This document shows, piece by piece, positions 16,023 through 24,555 of a stretch of 64,000 bases of DNA. This DNA is from Marinobacterium iners. Lineage in GTDB: Bacteria > Pseudomonadota > Gammaproteobacteria > Pseudomonadales > Balneatricaceae. The position numbers were made by a program, and so were the translations under genes. The DNA lies in the NCBI RefSeq assembly GCF_017310015.1, contig NZ_CP022297.1, positions 1,736,001-1,800,000 of the forward strand, read 5' to 3'. The notes beneath the pieces were generated by a model that ran no database searches, was not told the origin of the DNA, and saw only the letters and a list, made by a program, of their open reading frames with translations. Each line of letters begins with the position of its first letter. Positions within the stretch are counted from its first letter, which is position 1.

Positions 16023-16799
16023 ATGTCTGAACTGATTCGAGTTGAAAAGCGTGGCCATGTTGCGCTGCTGACCATGAACAATCCGCCGGCCAATACCTGG
16101 ACCGCCGATAGTCTGCAGGCGCTGGTGCGCATTGTTGGCGAGCTGAATGAAGACCGTGATATCTGGAGTCTGGTGTTGACCGGAGAGGGTGAAAAATTCT
16201 TCTCAGCTGGCGCCGATCTTAAGCTGTTCGCCGATGGCGATCGCAGCGTGGCTCGTGATATGGCGCGACTGTTTGGTGAGGCCTTTGAAACCCTGAGCCG
16301 TTTCCGTGGCGTATCCATCGCAGCGATCAACGGCTTTGCCATGGGCGGTGGTCTGGAAGTGGCGCTGGCCTGTGATATTCGCATTGCCGAAACTCAAGCC
16401 CAGATGGCTCTGCCCGAAGCAAAAGTCGGTCTGTTGCCCTGTGCTGGCGGCACCCAAAACCTGACCTGGCTGGTGGGTGAAGGCTGGGCCAAGCGCATGA
16501 TCCTCTGCGGCGAGCGACTGAAGGCTGACAAGGCGCTTGAGATCGGACTGGTCGAAGAGGTGGTCGAGCAGGGGCAGGCACTGGAGCGTGCCTTGCATCT
16601 GGCCGAGCAGGTAGGCGAGCAGAGCCCGTCCGCAGTAGCGGCCTGCAAGACGCTGATTCAGTCCGGTCGCAGTCGTCCGCTGGATCAGGGCTACATCATC
16701 GAGCGTGAACTCTTCGTGGACCTGTTCCATACCGAAGATCAACGTGAAGGGGTCAACGCGTTTCTTGAAAAACGCAAGGCCGAATGGAAAAACCGCTGA
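16023..16799 (+). CDS. Enoyl-CoA hydratase, probable methacrylyl-CoA hydratase
   Basis: A 258-residue crotonase-family enzyme. The oxyanion-hole motif FSAGADLKLFADGD and the two catalytic Glu stretches GGGLEVALACDIR and LPEAKVGLLPCAGGTQ are intact, as expected for a true hydratase. Placed between isobutyryl-CoA dehydrogenase and 3-hydroxyisobutyryl-CoA hydrolase, it most likely adds water to methacrylyl-CoA. AAGGAGAA stands 8 nt before the start. It has no A-rich leader tract of its own and is probably read from the upstream message. Confidence 0.9.
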   Translation: MSELIRVEKRGHVALLTMNNPPANTWTADSLQALVRIVGELNEDRDIWSLVLTGEGEKFFSAGADLKLFADGDRSVARDMARLFGEAFETLSRFRGVSIAAINGFAMGGGLEVALACDIRIAETQAQMALPEAKVGLLPCAGGTQNLTWLVGEGWAKRMILCGERLKADKALEIGLVEEVVEQGQALERALHLAEQVGEQSPSAVAACKTLIQSGRSRPLDQGYIIERELFVDLFHTEDQREGVNAFLEKRKAEWKNR

Positions 16800-16822
16800 G
16801 TCGGTGCCAAGGGAGCCCAAGT

Positions 16823-17920
16823 ATGAGCTGTGTACTCTTTACTGAACACGCGACAAAAGATGGCCAGATCATCGGAGAGATTCGCCTCAATGCGGAGAAA
16901 TCACTGAACGCACTGACGCTGGACATGATCGATCTGATCCAGCCGAAACTTGACGAGTGGCGTGATGATGCCAATGTGGTCGCGGTGCTGCTGGACAGTG
17001 CCGGCGACAAGGCGTTCTGTGCCGGCGGTGATATCGTCAATCTCTACAAGGCAATGGTGGCCGAGGATACCGACTTCCCGGAGCAGTTCTTTACCCGTGA
17101 GTATCGCCTTGACTATACCCTGCACACTTACCCTAAGCCTGTGATTTGCTGGGGCAGCGGCATTGTCATGGGGGGGGGCATGGGCCTGATGAACGGCTGC
17201 AGTCACCGCGTCGTGACCGAAACCTCGCACCTCGCCATGCCGGAAGTGACCATCGGTCTCTATCCGGATGTCGGTGGCAGCTGGTTTCTCAACCGCATGC
17301 CCGGGAGGACTGGCCTCTTCCTCGGCCTCACTGGCAACCCGATCAACGCGGCCGATGCGCTGTTTCTGGGGTTGGCCGACCGTGCCCTGAGTGCAGATAT
17401 GCGTGACGGCATGCTTGAGCGGTTGCAGAGCGAGCACTGGGGTGAAGATGCCGGAGGCGTTGTCAGCCGAGTGCTGCGTGAACTGGAAGAGGAATGCAGT
17501 GAAATCTTTGAAGCGATGCCAGCGCCGATACGTGCCCATGAAGCCCTGATCCGTGAAGTGACCGACCATGACTCCGTTGAGGAGATGGTTGAATCACTGC
17601 TGGCGCTTGAGTCCGACGACAAGTGGATCAAGCGGGCACAGAAGGCGATCAGTCACGGCAGTCCACTGTCCATCAAGATGATCCACGAGCAGCTGCACCG
17701 CTGTCGCCACCTGTCACTCAAGGAAGTGTTCCAGCATGAGCTGATCCTGTCAGTACAGTGCTGCCGTCATCGTGAGCTGCAGGAGGGTGTGCGTGCGCTG
17801 CTGATCGACAAGGACGGACAGCCGAACTGGACTTTTGCCTCCATTGAAGAGGTTGAGTCACGGTTTCTGGAGGGTATGTTTCAGTCGCCCTGGCAGCAGC
17901 ATCCACTGGCAGACCTGTAA
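16823..17920 (+). CDS. 3-hydroxyisobutyryl-CoA hydrolase
   Basis: A 365-residue crotonase-fold hydrolase (HIBCH class) that cleaves 3-hydroxyisobutyryl-CoA to the free acid, releasing CoA so that MmsB can act. Marks are AFCAGGDIVNLYKAM, the oxyanion segment GIVMGGGMGLMNGCSHR and the catalytic Glu in MPEVTIGLYPDVGG. The start at 16823 has AAGGGAG 7 nt upstream; an in-frame start inside the previous gene is rejected. Odd point: the GGG-GGG-GGC codons of MGGGM make a run of nine G (17170-17178), a possible slippage site. Confidence 0.94.
   Translation: MSCVLFTEHATKDGQIIGEIRLNAEKSLNALTLDMIDLIQPKLDEWRDDANVVAVLLDSAGDKAFCAGGDIVNLYKAMVAEDTDFPEQFFTREYRLDYTLHTYPKPVICWGSGIVMGGGMGLMNGCSHRVVTETSHLAMPEVTIGLYPDVGGSWFLNRMPGRTGLFLGLTGNPINAADALFLGLADRALSADMRDGMLERLQSEHWGEDAGGVVSRVLRELEEECSEIFEAMPAPIRAHEALIREVTDHDSVEEMVESLLALESDDKWIKRAQKAISHGSPLSIKMIHEQLHRCRHLSLKEVFQHELILSVQCCRHRELQEGVRALLIDKDGQPNWTFASIEEVESRFLEGMFQSPWQQHPLADL
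17170..17178 (+). repeat. Homopolymeric G9 tract inside the HIBCH gene
   Basis: Nine consecutive G in the codons for a conserved Gly-Gly-Gly loop at the active site. A gain or loss of one base would break the enzyme. It may be a slippage-prone site or simply codon choice. Confidence 0.9.
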
Positions 17921-17951
17921 TTACCGATCATCCACATCTTTGACTTTTTAG

Positions 17952-17962
17952 AATAAAAACAA
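17952..17962 (+). promoter_or_regulatory. AATAAAAACAA tract before mmsB
   Basis: A looser member of the A-rich leader motif (AANAANAA with one A in place of a pyrimidine), 11 nt ahead of the mmsB start and overlapping its AAGGAA ribosome site. Confidence 0.28.
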
Positions 17963-17973
17963 GGAATAGCATT

Positions 17974-18867
17974 ATGGCAACAATCGCATTTATTGGTCTG
18001 GGTAACATGGGCGGCCCAATGGCTGCCAATCTCGCCAAGGCGGGTCACAGCGTCAAGGCGTTTGACCTGTCCGCTCAGGCACTGGCACAGGCTGCGGAAG
18101 CGGGCTGTCAGACTGCCGGGTCTGCTCAGGACGCAGTAAAAGGCGTGGATTTTGTCGTTTCCATGCTGCCTGCCGGCAAGCATGTTGAAGGGCTTTTTGT
18201 AACAGGCGACCAACCTCTGTTTGATCTGATCGACAGCAATACGCTGGTGATCGATAGCTCAACCATCGATGCCGATACGGCACGTCGTGTGGCCGCGGCC
18301 GGTGCCGCCAAGGGTATTGGCTTTATCGATGCACCGGTTTCCGGTGGGGTGGGCGGTGCCCAGGCCGGTACGCTGACCTTTATCGTTGGTGGGTCCGAAT
18401 CCCAGTTTGCACAGGCAAAACCGGTGCTTGAGTGCATGGGCAAGAACATCTTCCATGCCGGCGATCATGGCGCAGGCCAGGTGGCCAAGGTATGTAACAA
18501 CATGCTGTTGGGCATTCTGATGGCCGGCACGTGTGAAGCCTTGAACATGGGCATGAAAAACGGCCTGGATCCGAAGGTGCTGTCTGACATCATGAAGCAG
18601 AGCTCCGGCAACAACTGGGCGCTTCAGGTATACAACCCGGTTCCGGGTGTGATGGATGGCGTGCCAGCTTCGCGTGACTACCAGGGTGGCTTCATGGTGG
18701 ATTTGATGTTCAAGGATTTGGGGCTGGCGATGGAAGTTAGTCAACAGAGTGCATCGGCTACCCCGATGGGGTCGGCAGCCCGTGCACTGTTTAACCTTCA
18801 CAAGTCAGCCGGTAACGGTGCGCTGGATTTCTCCAGCCTGATTCGACTCTATCAGGACGCCGAATAA
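17974..18867 (+). CDS. mmsB: 3-hydroxyisobutyrate dehydrogenase
   Basis: A 297-residue NAD-dependent beta-hydroxyacid dehydrogenase that oxidises 3-hydroxyisobutyrate to methylmalonate semialdehyde, the substrate of MmsA. The N-terminal Rossmann motif IAFIGLGNMGGPMAANLAKA, the substrate-binding DAPVSGGVGGAQAGTLTF and the catalytic Lys region HAGDHGAGQVAKVCNNMLLG are all intact. Starts 53 nt behind the hydrolase gene with AAGGAA upstream. Together with the four preceding enzymes it completes isobutyryl-CoA to propionyl-CoA. Confidence 0.96.
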   Translation: MATIAFIGLGNMGGPMAANLAKAGHSVKAFDLSAQALAQAAEAGCQTAGSAQDAVKGVDFVVSMLPAGKHVEGLFVTGDQPLFDLIDSNTLVIDSSTIDADTARRVAAAGAAKGIGFIDAPVSGGVGGAQAGTLTFIVGGSESQFAQAKPVLECMGKNIFHAGDHGAGQVAKVCNNMLLGILMAGTCEALNMGMKNGLDPKVLSDIMKQSSGNNWALQVYNPVPGVMDGVPASRDYQGGFMVDLMFKDLGLAMEVSQQSASATPMGSAARALFNLHKSAGNGALDFSSLIRLYQDAE

Positions 18868-18937
18868 GCCGGACGGACCGGTTCCGGTCTGCGGCGCGGC
18901 TCTTGACTCGGTTCTGAAGTTAAGTGCTGCGCACGAT

Positions 18938-18950
18938 AACAAGAATAAAA
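18938..18950 (+). promoter_or_regulatory. AACAAGAATAAAA tract before prpE
   Basis: A-rich tract of AANAAN form just before the GAGGTGG ribosome site of prpE. It is not a strict AAYAAYAA match, since one spacer base is G. Confidence 0.3.
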
Positions 18951-18961
18951 TGAGGTGGAGC

Positions 18962-20851
18962 ATGGATTACAACGAACAATACCGCGCGTCTATCGCCAAC
19001 CCCGAGGCCTACTGGGCAAAGCAGGCCAAAAATATTGCCTGGTACAAGGCACCGCAAACCACTTTGACCACCACCGACTGGGGTACGCACAGCTGGTACG
19101 CCGATGGCGAGCTGAACACCTGCTATCTGGCGGTTGATCATCAAGTGGAGCAGGGGCGTGGGGATCAGGTAGCGCTTTACTACGACTCTCCTGTCACCGA
19201 TACCAAGGAAGCGATCACCTTCAACGACCTGAAGGGACGTGTCAGTCGTTTTGCTGGCACCCTGCGAAACTTGGGTGTTGAAAAGGGTGATACCGTCGTC
19301 ATCTACATGCCGATGATCCCTGAAGCCGCTGTTGCCATGCTGGCATGTGCTCGTCTGGGAGCGGTTCACTCAGTGGTGTTTGGCGGCTTTGCGCCGCATG
19401 AACTGGCAATTCGCATTGACGATGCCAAACCCAAGGTGATTCTGACCGCCTCCTGCGGTGTTGAATTCGATAAAAAAATCGAATACAAGCCGTTAGTCGA
19501 TAAGGCAATTGAACTGGCCAGCCATAGGCCCCCGCACACGCTGGTCTGCCAGCGTCCAATGCTGGAGGCTGAAATGGATCCCAGTCGTGATCTGGACTGG
19601 TATCAGGCACAGGAAGGTGTAGAGCCGGCCGAATGCGTGCCGGTCAAGGGCTCCGATCCGCTCTATATTCTCTATACATCCGGTACTACCGGTCAGCCCA
19701 AGGGGATCGTTCGCGACAATGGTGGCTATGCCGTTGCACTGCGCTACGCGTTGAACAACGTCTATGGCATGGAAGCCGGTGATGTCTGGTGGGGTGCTTC
19801 GGATATTGGCTGGGTGGTGGGACACTCGTTCATCGTCTACGGCCCGCTGATGGGTGGCTGCAGTGCGATTTTCTATGAAGGCAAGCCGATCAAGACACCG
19901 GATGCCGGTGCCTTTTGGCGCATCATTGAAGAGTACAAGGTCAACTCCATGTTTTGTGCGCCAACGGCTTTCCGTGCGGTGCGCAAGGAAGATGCGCAAG
20001 GTGATCTGGCCAAAAAATACGATCTGAGCAGTCTGCGCTGGATCTTTGTGGCCGGCGAAAAACTGGATTCCTCAACCTACTACTGGCTGGATGATCTGTT
20101 AAAAGTGCCGGTCGTTGACCACTGGTGGCAGACTGAAACCGGTTGGCCGGTGACCGCGCCAATGATGGGTTGGGATTCCCCCTCAGAGCCTCGCCTTGGA
20201 TCTACCAACAAACCGATTCCCGGCTACGATATTCAGGTACTGGATGGCGACGGTGAGCCTGTTGGGGCGATGGAAGCCGGTAACATCTGCATTAAGCTGC
20301 CGCTGCCGCCGGGCGTTGCCTGGAGCATCTGGAACAACAATGATCGATTTGTCAGCTCGTACCTGACTGCATTTCCGGGTTACTACCATACCGGTGATGG
20401 TGGCTATAAGGATGAAGATAACTACGTTTATATCACCGGCCGGACAGATGATGTGATCAACGTGTCAGGTCATCGCCTGTCAACCGGTGAGATGGAAGAG
20501 GTGGTCTCCGCTCATGCCGCGGTTGCTGAGTGTGCCGTTATTGGCATGGCGGATGAACTCAAAGGGCAGGTTCCAGTGGGGCTGATTGTGCTCAAGGCTG
20601 GCGTCGAAATCGATGAAGACCAGCTAGAAAGTGAGTTGGTTGCGATGGTGCGCGAACAGGTGGGTGCACTGGCCTGTTTCCGCCGTGCGGTCGTGGTGCA
20701 GCGACTGCCGAAAACACGCTCAGGCAAGATCCTGCGTGCCATTTTGCGCAAGATTGCGGCCAGCGAAGAGTACAAAATGCCATCGACGATCGATGACGAA
20801 AGCATCCTGCCGGAGATCGAAGAAAAGATCAAAGCGGTAGGTATTGCCTGA
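18962..20851 (+). CDS. prpE: Propionyl-CoA synthetase (propionate--CoA ligase)
   Basis: A 629-residue acyl-adenylate-forming ligase, the length of PrpE. The P-loop is YTSGTTGQPKGIVRDNGG, the A5-type motif is VDHWWQTETGWPV and the C-terminal catalytic Lys is in PKTRSGKILRAIL. The WWQTETGWP segment and the overall sequence fit PrpE better than acetyl-CoA synthetase. It makes propionyl-CoA from propionate, ATP and CoA, and so feeds the same pool as MmsA. ATG at 18962 with GAGGTGG 3 nt upstream. Acetate or acrylate as alternative substrates cannot be excluded. Likely last gene of the mms operon, with a terminator at 20938. Confidence 0.9.
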   Translation: MDYNEQYRASIANPEAYWAKQAKNIAWYKAPQTTLTTTDWGTHSWYADGELNTCYLAVDHQVEQGRGDQVALYYDSPVTDTKEAITFNDLKGRVSRFAGTLRNLGVEKGDTVVIYMPMIPEAAVAMLACARLGAVHSVVFGGFAPHELAIRIDDAKPKVILTASCGVEFDKKIEYKPLVDKAIELASHRPPHTLVCQRPMLEAEMDPSRDLDWYQAQEGVEPAECVPVKGSDPLYILYTSGTTGQPKGIVRDNGGYAVALRYALNNVYGMEAGDVWWGASDIGWVVGHSFIVYGPLMGGCSAIFYEGKPIKTPDAGAFWRIIEEYKVNSMFCAPTAFRAVRKEDAQGDLAKKYDLSSLRWIFVAGEKLDSSTYYWLDDLLKVPVVDHWWQTETGWPVTAPMMGWDSPSEPRLGSTNKPIPGYDIQVLDGDGEPVGAMEAGNICIKLPLPPGVAWSIWNNNDRFVSSYLTAFPGYYHTGDGGYKDEDNYVYITGRTDDVINVSGHRLSTGEMEEVVSAHAAVAECAVIGMADELKGQVPVGLIVLKAGVEIDEDQLESELVAMVREQVGALACFRRAVVVQRLPKTRSGKILRAILRKIAASEEYKMPSTIDDESILPEIEEKIKAVGIA

Positions 20852-20937
20852 CCTCCGGGCCCCCGTCGTGGGGCCCATCACTCTGTTTCTCCGACCCCAT
20901 GCTTGCATACCCAAGCCATGGATGGTCTCTCGGGCTT

Positions 20938-20961
20938 GAGGGAAGTGACTCCCTCTTTTTT
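20938..20961 (+). terminator. Rho-independent terminator behind prpE
   Basis: GAGGGA (20938-20943) pairs with TCCCTC (20950-20955), followed by six T. A second GC-rich hairpin without a T tract (20857-20876) precedes it. Confidence 0.85.
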
Positions 20962-21089
20962 GTTGCTTGTTCAATTTCGGGATTGCCTGATTCCGCCTGA
21001 TTCACTTGCCATGTTGTGTGCCGATTCGTTGAATGGTACGACTTTAGTCGTATTCGTTTCGCTTCGCAGACCAACTTGAGGGAGTCATC

Positions 21090-22190
21090 ATGCGCAGACC
21101 TGTCCGAATAGCCGTTACCGGCGCTGCCGGTGCTATCAGTAACAACTTGTTATTCAAAATCGCCAGCGGCGAGATGTTCGGTAAGGACCAGCCGGTGATT
21201 CTCCAGCTGATTGAAATGCCTGATCGTATGGAAGCCTTGCGTGGTCTTGCAATGGAGCTGGAGGACTGTGCCTACCCGTTGCTGCATACCATCACTCTGC
21301 ATGACAACGTGGAAGACGGTTTCGATAATGTGCACTACGCACTGCTGATCGGCGCCCGTCCAAGGGGACCAGGCATGGAGCGCAGTGACTTGCTGGAGTC
21401 CAATGCAGAAATTTTCACGCGTCAGGGTCAGGCGTTGAATAATCATGCCAACCGCGACGTCAAGGTCCTGGTCGTTGGCAATCCGGCCAATACCAATGCA
21501 TTGATCGCCAGTCGCAATGCGCCCAAGCTGAGTCCATCCCAGTTCACGGCGCTGACGCGACTGGACCACAATCGTGCCAAGGGAATACTGGCCAACCATA
21601 CCGGTGCCAACCCGCGCAACATCAGCCGTGTGGTGATCTGGGGCAACCATTCCACCACCCAGTTTCCCGATCTGCATCAGGCTACAGTACTGGATGAGCC
21701 TGTGATGGAGCAGATTGACGAGCGGTGGTATCGTGAAGTGTTCATCCCCAAGATCCAGACACGGGGTGGCGAGATTATTGCGGCCCGTGGCGTGTCCAGT
21801 GCCGCCTCTGCTGCTCAGGCGGTGGTGGATCACATGCATGACTGGATGCTGGGAACACAACCGGGTGAAATCGTCAGTATGGGGATTCTGAGCGATGGCA
21901 GTTACAGCATCGAAAAGGGCATTTTCTACTCTTTCCCGGTGCGTTGTGACTACGGGCGGTATCAGATTGTACGTGGTCTGGACATATCAGACTGGAGCCG
22001 CGAGATGATGAAGGTTACGGAAGCAGAGCTGCTTGAAGAGAAGGCTGCAGTCAACCATCTGTTGCCGCCTGAAACCGAGGCATCTCATCAAAACCTGTCG
22101 ATCTGCCTGCGCTCGGGCGTTACCCTCTATGCCGATGGTACAGGACCGGACGCTGCTTCCAAGTACCTGACCACCAATCGGGTGATGTAG
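21090..22190 (+). CDS. Malate dehydrogenase-like protein with altered nucleotide loop and C-terminal extension
   Basis: A 366-residue member of the cytosolic-type MDH family (usually about 327). Catalytic residues are kept: substrate Arg in LIGARPRGPGMERSDLL, Asp in TRLDHNRAKG, His in VIWGNHSTTQF. Two points are odd. The dinucleotide loop reads GAAGAIS (residues 11-17) where the family has GAAGQIG, so the last loop Gly is Ser. There is also an extra tail of about 40 residues (SICLRSGVTLYADGTGP and on). It may be a true MDH for the TCA cycle or a diverged paralogue with another 2-hydroxyacid or cofactor preference. AGGGAG stands before the start. It stands alone between terminators. Confidence 0.8.
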   Translation: MRRPVRIAVTGAAGAISNNLLFKIASGEMFGKDQPVILQLIEMPDRMEALRGLAMELEDCAYPLLHTITLHDNVEDGFDNVHYALLIGARPRGPGMERSDLLESNAEIFTRQGQALNNHANRDVKVLVVGNPANTNALIASRNAPKLSPSQFTALTRLDHNRAKGILANHTGANPRNISRVVIWGNHSTTQFPDLHQATVLDEPVMEQIDERWYREVFIPKIQTRGGEIIAARGVSSAASAAQAVVDHMHDWMLGTQPGEIVSMGILSDGSYSIEKGIFYSFPVRCDYGRYQIVRGLDISDWSREMMKVTEAELLEEKAAVNHLLPPETEASHQNLSICLRSGVTLYADGTGPDAASKYLTTNRVM

Positions 22191-22309
22191 CCTGAGACTT
22201 GGCCCGCAAGGTTTTTAGCGCCCTGCGGGCTGGTTCTGATGCGCCTTGACGGGCACAATAGGCGTGCAGAGCACTTGATCTCTGCCCCAACAGCGCGGAG
22301 GAGCATCCC

Positions 22310-22495
22310 ATGAGTCAGAACACTCCACACCCCAAATTCATTGAAGCCATGAAGCAGCTCTCGGCCATGAGCGAGGAAGAGCGTCTTTCGGAAGAGAACA
22401 AGGAGCTGTTTGAGCAGGCGATGAACTATGCGCCTCTGGATATTCAGCCTGCTTTAATGGCGATCCGTAAAAAATACGAGGAACCTCTGCACTGA
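22310..22495 (+). CDS. Small uncharacterised protein, 61 residues
   Basis: A 61-residue acidic, helix-rich soluble protein without signal or membrane segment: it contains MSEEERLSEENKELFEQAM. A GGAGGA-type site (gcggaggagc) precedes the ATG at a good distance, supporting expression. I do not recognise the family. It is followed after 59 nt by the PhoD-like gene, and may be co-transcribed with it. Confidence 0.65.
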   Translation: MSQNTPHPKFIEAMKQLSAMSEEERLSEENKELFEQAMNYAPLDIQPALMAIRKKYEEPLH

Positions 22496-22554
22496 TAACC
22501 TTCCACCTCAGGAGACCCGGGCCAAACGATGTGAGTTTGGCCTCAATCTGAACA

Positions 22555-24495
22555 ATGTCGATATCTCTGCCTCCCTCCAGTTCCGACGCACGTTTTCCCG
22601 TTTTGGTTGGCCCCATTCTGCGCCGAATCACGCCTGATGAACTGACAATCTGGTGCCTGACCACTGAGGTGCTGGACTTTTCCCTGCGGCTGAAAACCAC
22701 TCAGGGGGGAGTGCTTGACAGGGTTCTTACGAAAGACGAGTGCTGGTCACTTCAAGTTGGCGAGCATGCCTGGATTTGCCTGCTGAATCTGCAGCCGGAA
22801 AATCCACTGCCTACCGGGGAGCGCATTGATTACGATCTGCTGATTCGTGCTCAGGGCGATACTCGTTGGTGCTCCATACAGGAGTGGGGTCCGGACCTTC
22901 TCTATCCTGGTGAGCTTTTGCCCGGGTTTGTGATCCAGCCTCAGCTGCGCTCAATGCTGCATGGCTCTTGCCGCAAGCCGCATTATCCATCAAGGGATGG
23001 GCTGGCGCGTGCCGACGCCTGGCTGGAGCAGCATCTTGCTGCACCGGCTGACTGGCCGGCCGTGTTGATGCTCAGTGGTGACCAGCTCTACGCGGATGAT
23101 GTGGCAGGGCCAATGCTAAGGGCGGCTCATCAGCTCAGTGATCGTCTGGGGCTGTGGGATGAAACACTCGAGGGAGGGGGGGCTGACAGTGGCATTGAGC
23201 TGAGGCAAAGCCCGTATTGCTACTATCAACGTGAACAGCTTTTGCCCAAGGATCAGCTGAGTGAAAATGTTCGGGAACGTTTTTTTGCCGGGGTACGCAA
23301 GCCCATTTTCACCAGTGACTCCGCACATAATCACCTGATTACCTTTGCTGAGGTGATCGCCAGCTATTGTCTGATCTGGTCGCCAAAGGCCTGGCAAGGG
23401 ATTGATCTGAACCCGCCAGCGCTTTCCCCCCGTCATGCCGAGCTGTATGACCACGAATTGGATGCCATTCTTGGGTTTCGTGCACAGTTGCCTCAGGTTC
23501 GCCGGGTGATGGCACATTTACCCACGTACATGATCTTTGATGACCATGATGTTACGGATGACTGGAATTTGTCGGCTGCATGGGAGTTGTCCGCCTATGG
23601 TCATCCCTTCTCACGACAGATCATTGGTAATGCGATGATCGGTTATCTGCTTTGTCAGGGCAGTGGCAACGCGCCACGCAAGATCCGCAAACATTTGAGT
23701 GAGCATGTGGAGCGTTGGCTTAAAACACACGATGAAGAAGATCACCACAGCCTGATCGATGAGCTGATAGCGTTTCAGCGCTGGGACTACCTTATCCCCA
23801 TTGATCCCGGTGTGCTGGTGCTGGATACGCGTACCCGCCGCTGGCGCGCCGAGCGCAACCTGAACAGCCCTTCAGGGTTGATGGACTGGGAGGCACTCAC
23901 CGAGTTACAGCAGCACCTGCTGGATCGAAAAGCCGTGATTCTGGTCTCCCCGGCCCCTGTGTTTGGTGTAAAACTGATCGAGGCGGTACAAAAGACTTTC
24001 ACCACTTTCGGCCAGCCTCTGATGGTGGATGCAGAAAACTGGATGGCACACCCAGGTGCAGCCAACGTGATCCTGAACATTTTCCGCCATACGCGTACAC
24101 CTGAGCATTTTGTCGTGCTCTCGGGGGACGTGCACTACTCATTTGTGTACGACATCGAGATCCGTTTCCGCAAGGGTGGACCAAAAATCTGGCAGATCAC
24201 CAGCAGCGGTCTGAAAAACGAGTTCCCGCCTCGTTTGCTGACTTTATTCGACCGGCTCAATCGTTGGCTCTACGCCCCTTCATCGCCGTTAAACTGGTTT
24301 ACGCGACGTCGCCTGATGAAAGTATCCCCCCGGCGCCCGGAAGGTGCAGCAGAGGGCTGTCGGTTGGTCAATAAGGCGGGTATAGGGCTGGTTCGCTTTG
24401 CCGCAGATGGTGAGCCGGAAGAGGTCTGGCAGCTGGGGGCTGATGGCCGAGATGTACGTTTTGATCTGACCGACGAAGAGGAGCATTGGGGCTGA
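22555..24495 (+). CDS. PhoD-like metallophosphatase domain protein
   Basis: A 646-residue protein of the alkaline phosphatase D/PhoD-like superfamily. Metal ligands are visible in order: GDQLYADD (about residue 180), FDDHDVTDDWN (about 325) and LSGDVHYSF (about 525). The long N-terminal region (1-150) is beta-rich and fits the Ig-like domain often found before PhoD catalytic domains. There is no signal peptide or Tat motif, so unlike secreted PhoD this protein appears cytoplasmic; its substrate is unknown. The start at 22555 lacks a good ribosome site, and an upstream GTG in frame is closed off by a stop. A G7 run occurs near 23171. Confidence 0.82.
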   Translation: MSISLPPSSSDARFPVLVGPILRRITPDELTIWCLTTEVLDFSLRLKTTQGGVLDRVLTKDECWSLQVGEHAWICLLNLQPENPLPTGERIDYDLLIRAQGDTRWCSIQEWGPDLLYPGELLPGFVIQPQLRSMLHGSCRKPHYPSRDGLARADAWLEQHLAAPADWPAVLMLSGDQLYADDVAGPMLRAAHQLSDRLGLWDETLEGGGADSGIELRQSPYCYYQREQLLPKDQLSENVRERFFAGVRKPIFTSDSAHNHLITFAEVIASYCLIWSPKAWQGIDLNPPALSPRHAELYDHELDAILGFRAQLPQVRRVMAHLPTYMIFDDHDVTDDWNLSAAWELSAYGHPFSRQIIGNAMIGYLLCQGSGNAPRKIRKHLSEHVERWLKTHDEEDHHSLIDELIAFQRWDYLIPIDPGVLVLDTRTRRWRAERNLNSPSGLMDWEALTELQQHLLDRKAVILVSPAPVFGVKLIEAVQKTFTTFGQPLMVDAENWMAHPGAANVILNIFRHTRTPEHFVVLSGDVHYSFVYDIEIRFRKGGPKIWQITSSGLKNEFPPRLLTLFDRLNRWLYAPSSPLNWFTRRRLMKVSPRRPEGAAEGCRLVNKAGIGLVRFAADGEPEEVWQLGADGRDVRFDLTDEEEHWG

Positions 24496-24514
24496 GGGGG
24501 CGCTGACGTATAAT
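24486..24514 (+). promoter_or_regulatory. Sigma-70 type promoter for the ion channel gene
   Basis: TTGGGG (24486-24491), a 17-nt spacer and a perfect TATAAT (24509-24514). It overlaps the end of the PhoD-like gene and lies 41 nt before the channel start. Confidence 0.55.
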
Positions 24515-24555
24515 CCGCGCGCCTATCTACCATTTTGCTGCGGAGAGTACGTCGC

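Noticed and set aside
18874..18891. GACCGG/CCGGTC inverted repeat between mmsB and prpE
   Set aside because: The loop would be only two bases and no T tract follows, so it is unlikely to end transcription.
20857..20876. GC-rich hairpin behind prpE as the main terminator
   Set aside because: No T tract follows; the hairpin at 20938-20961 with six T is the better candidate.
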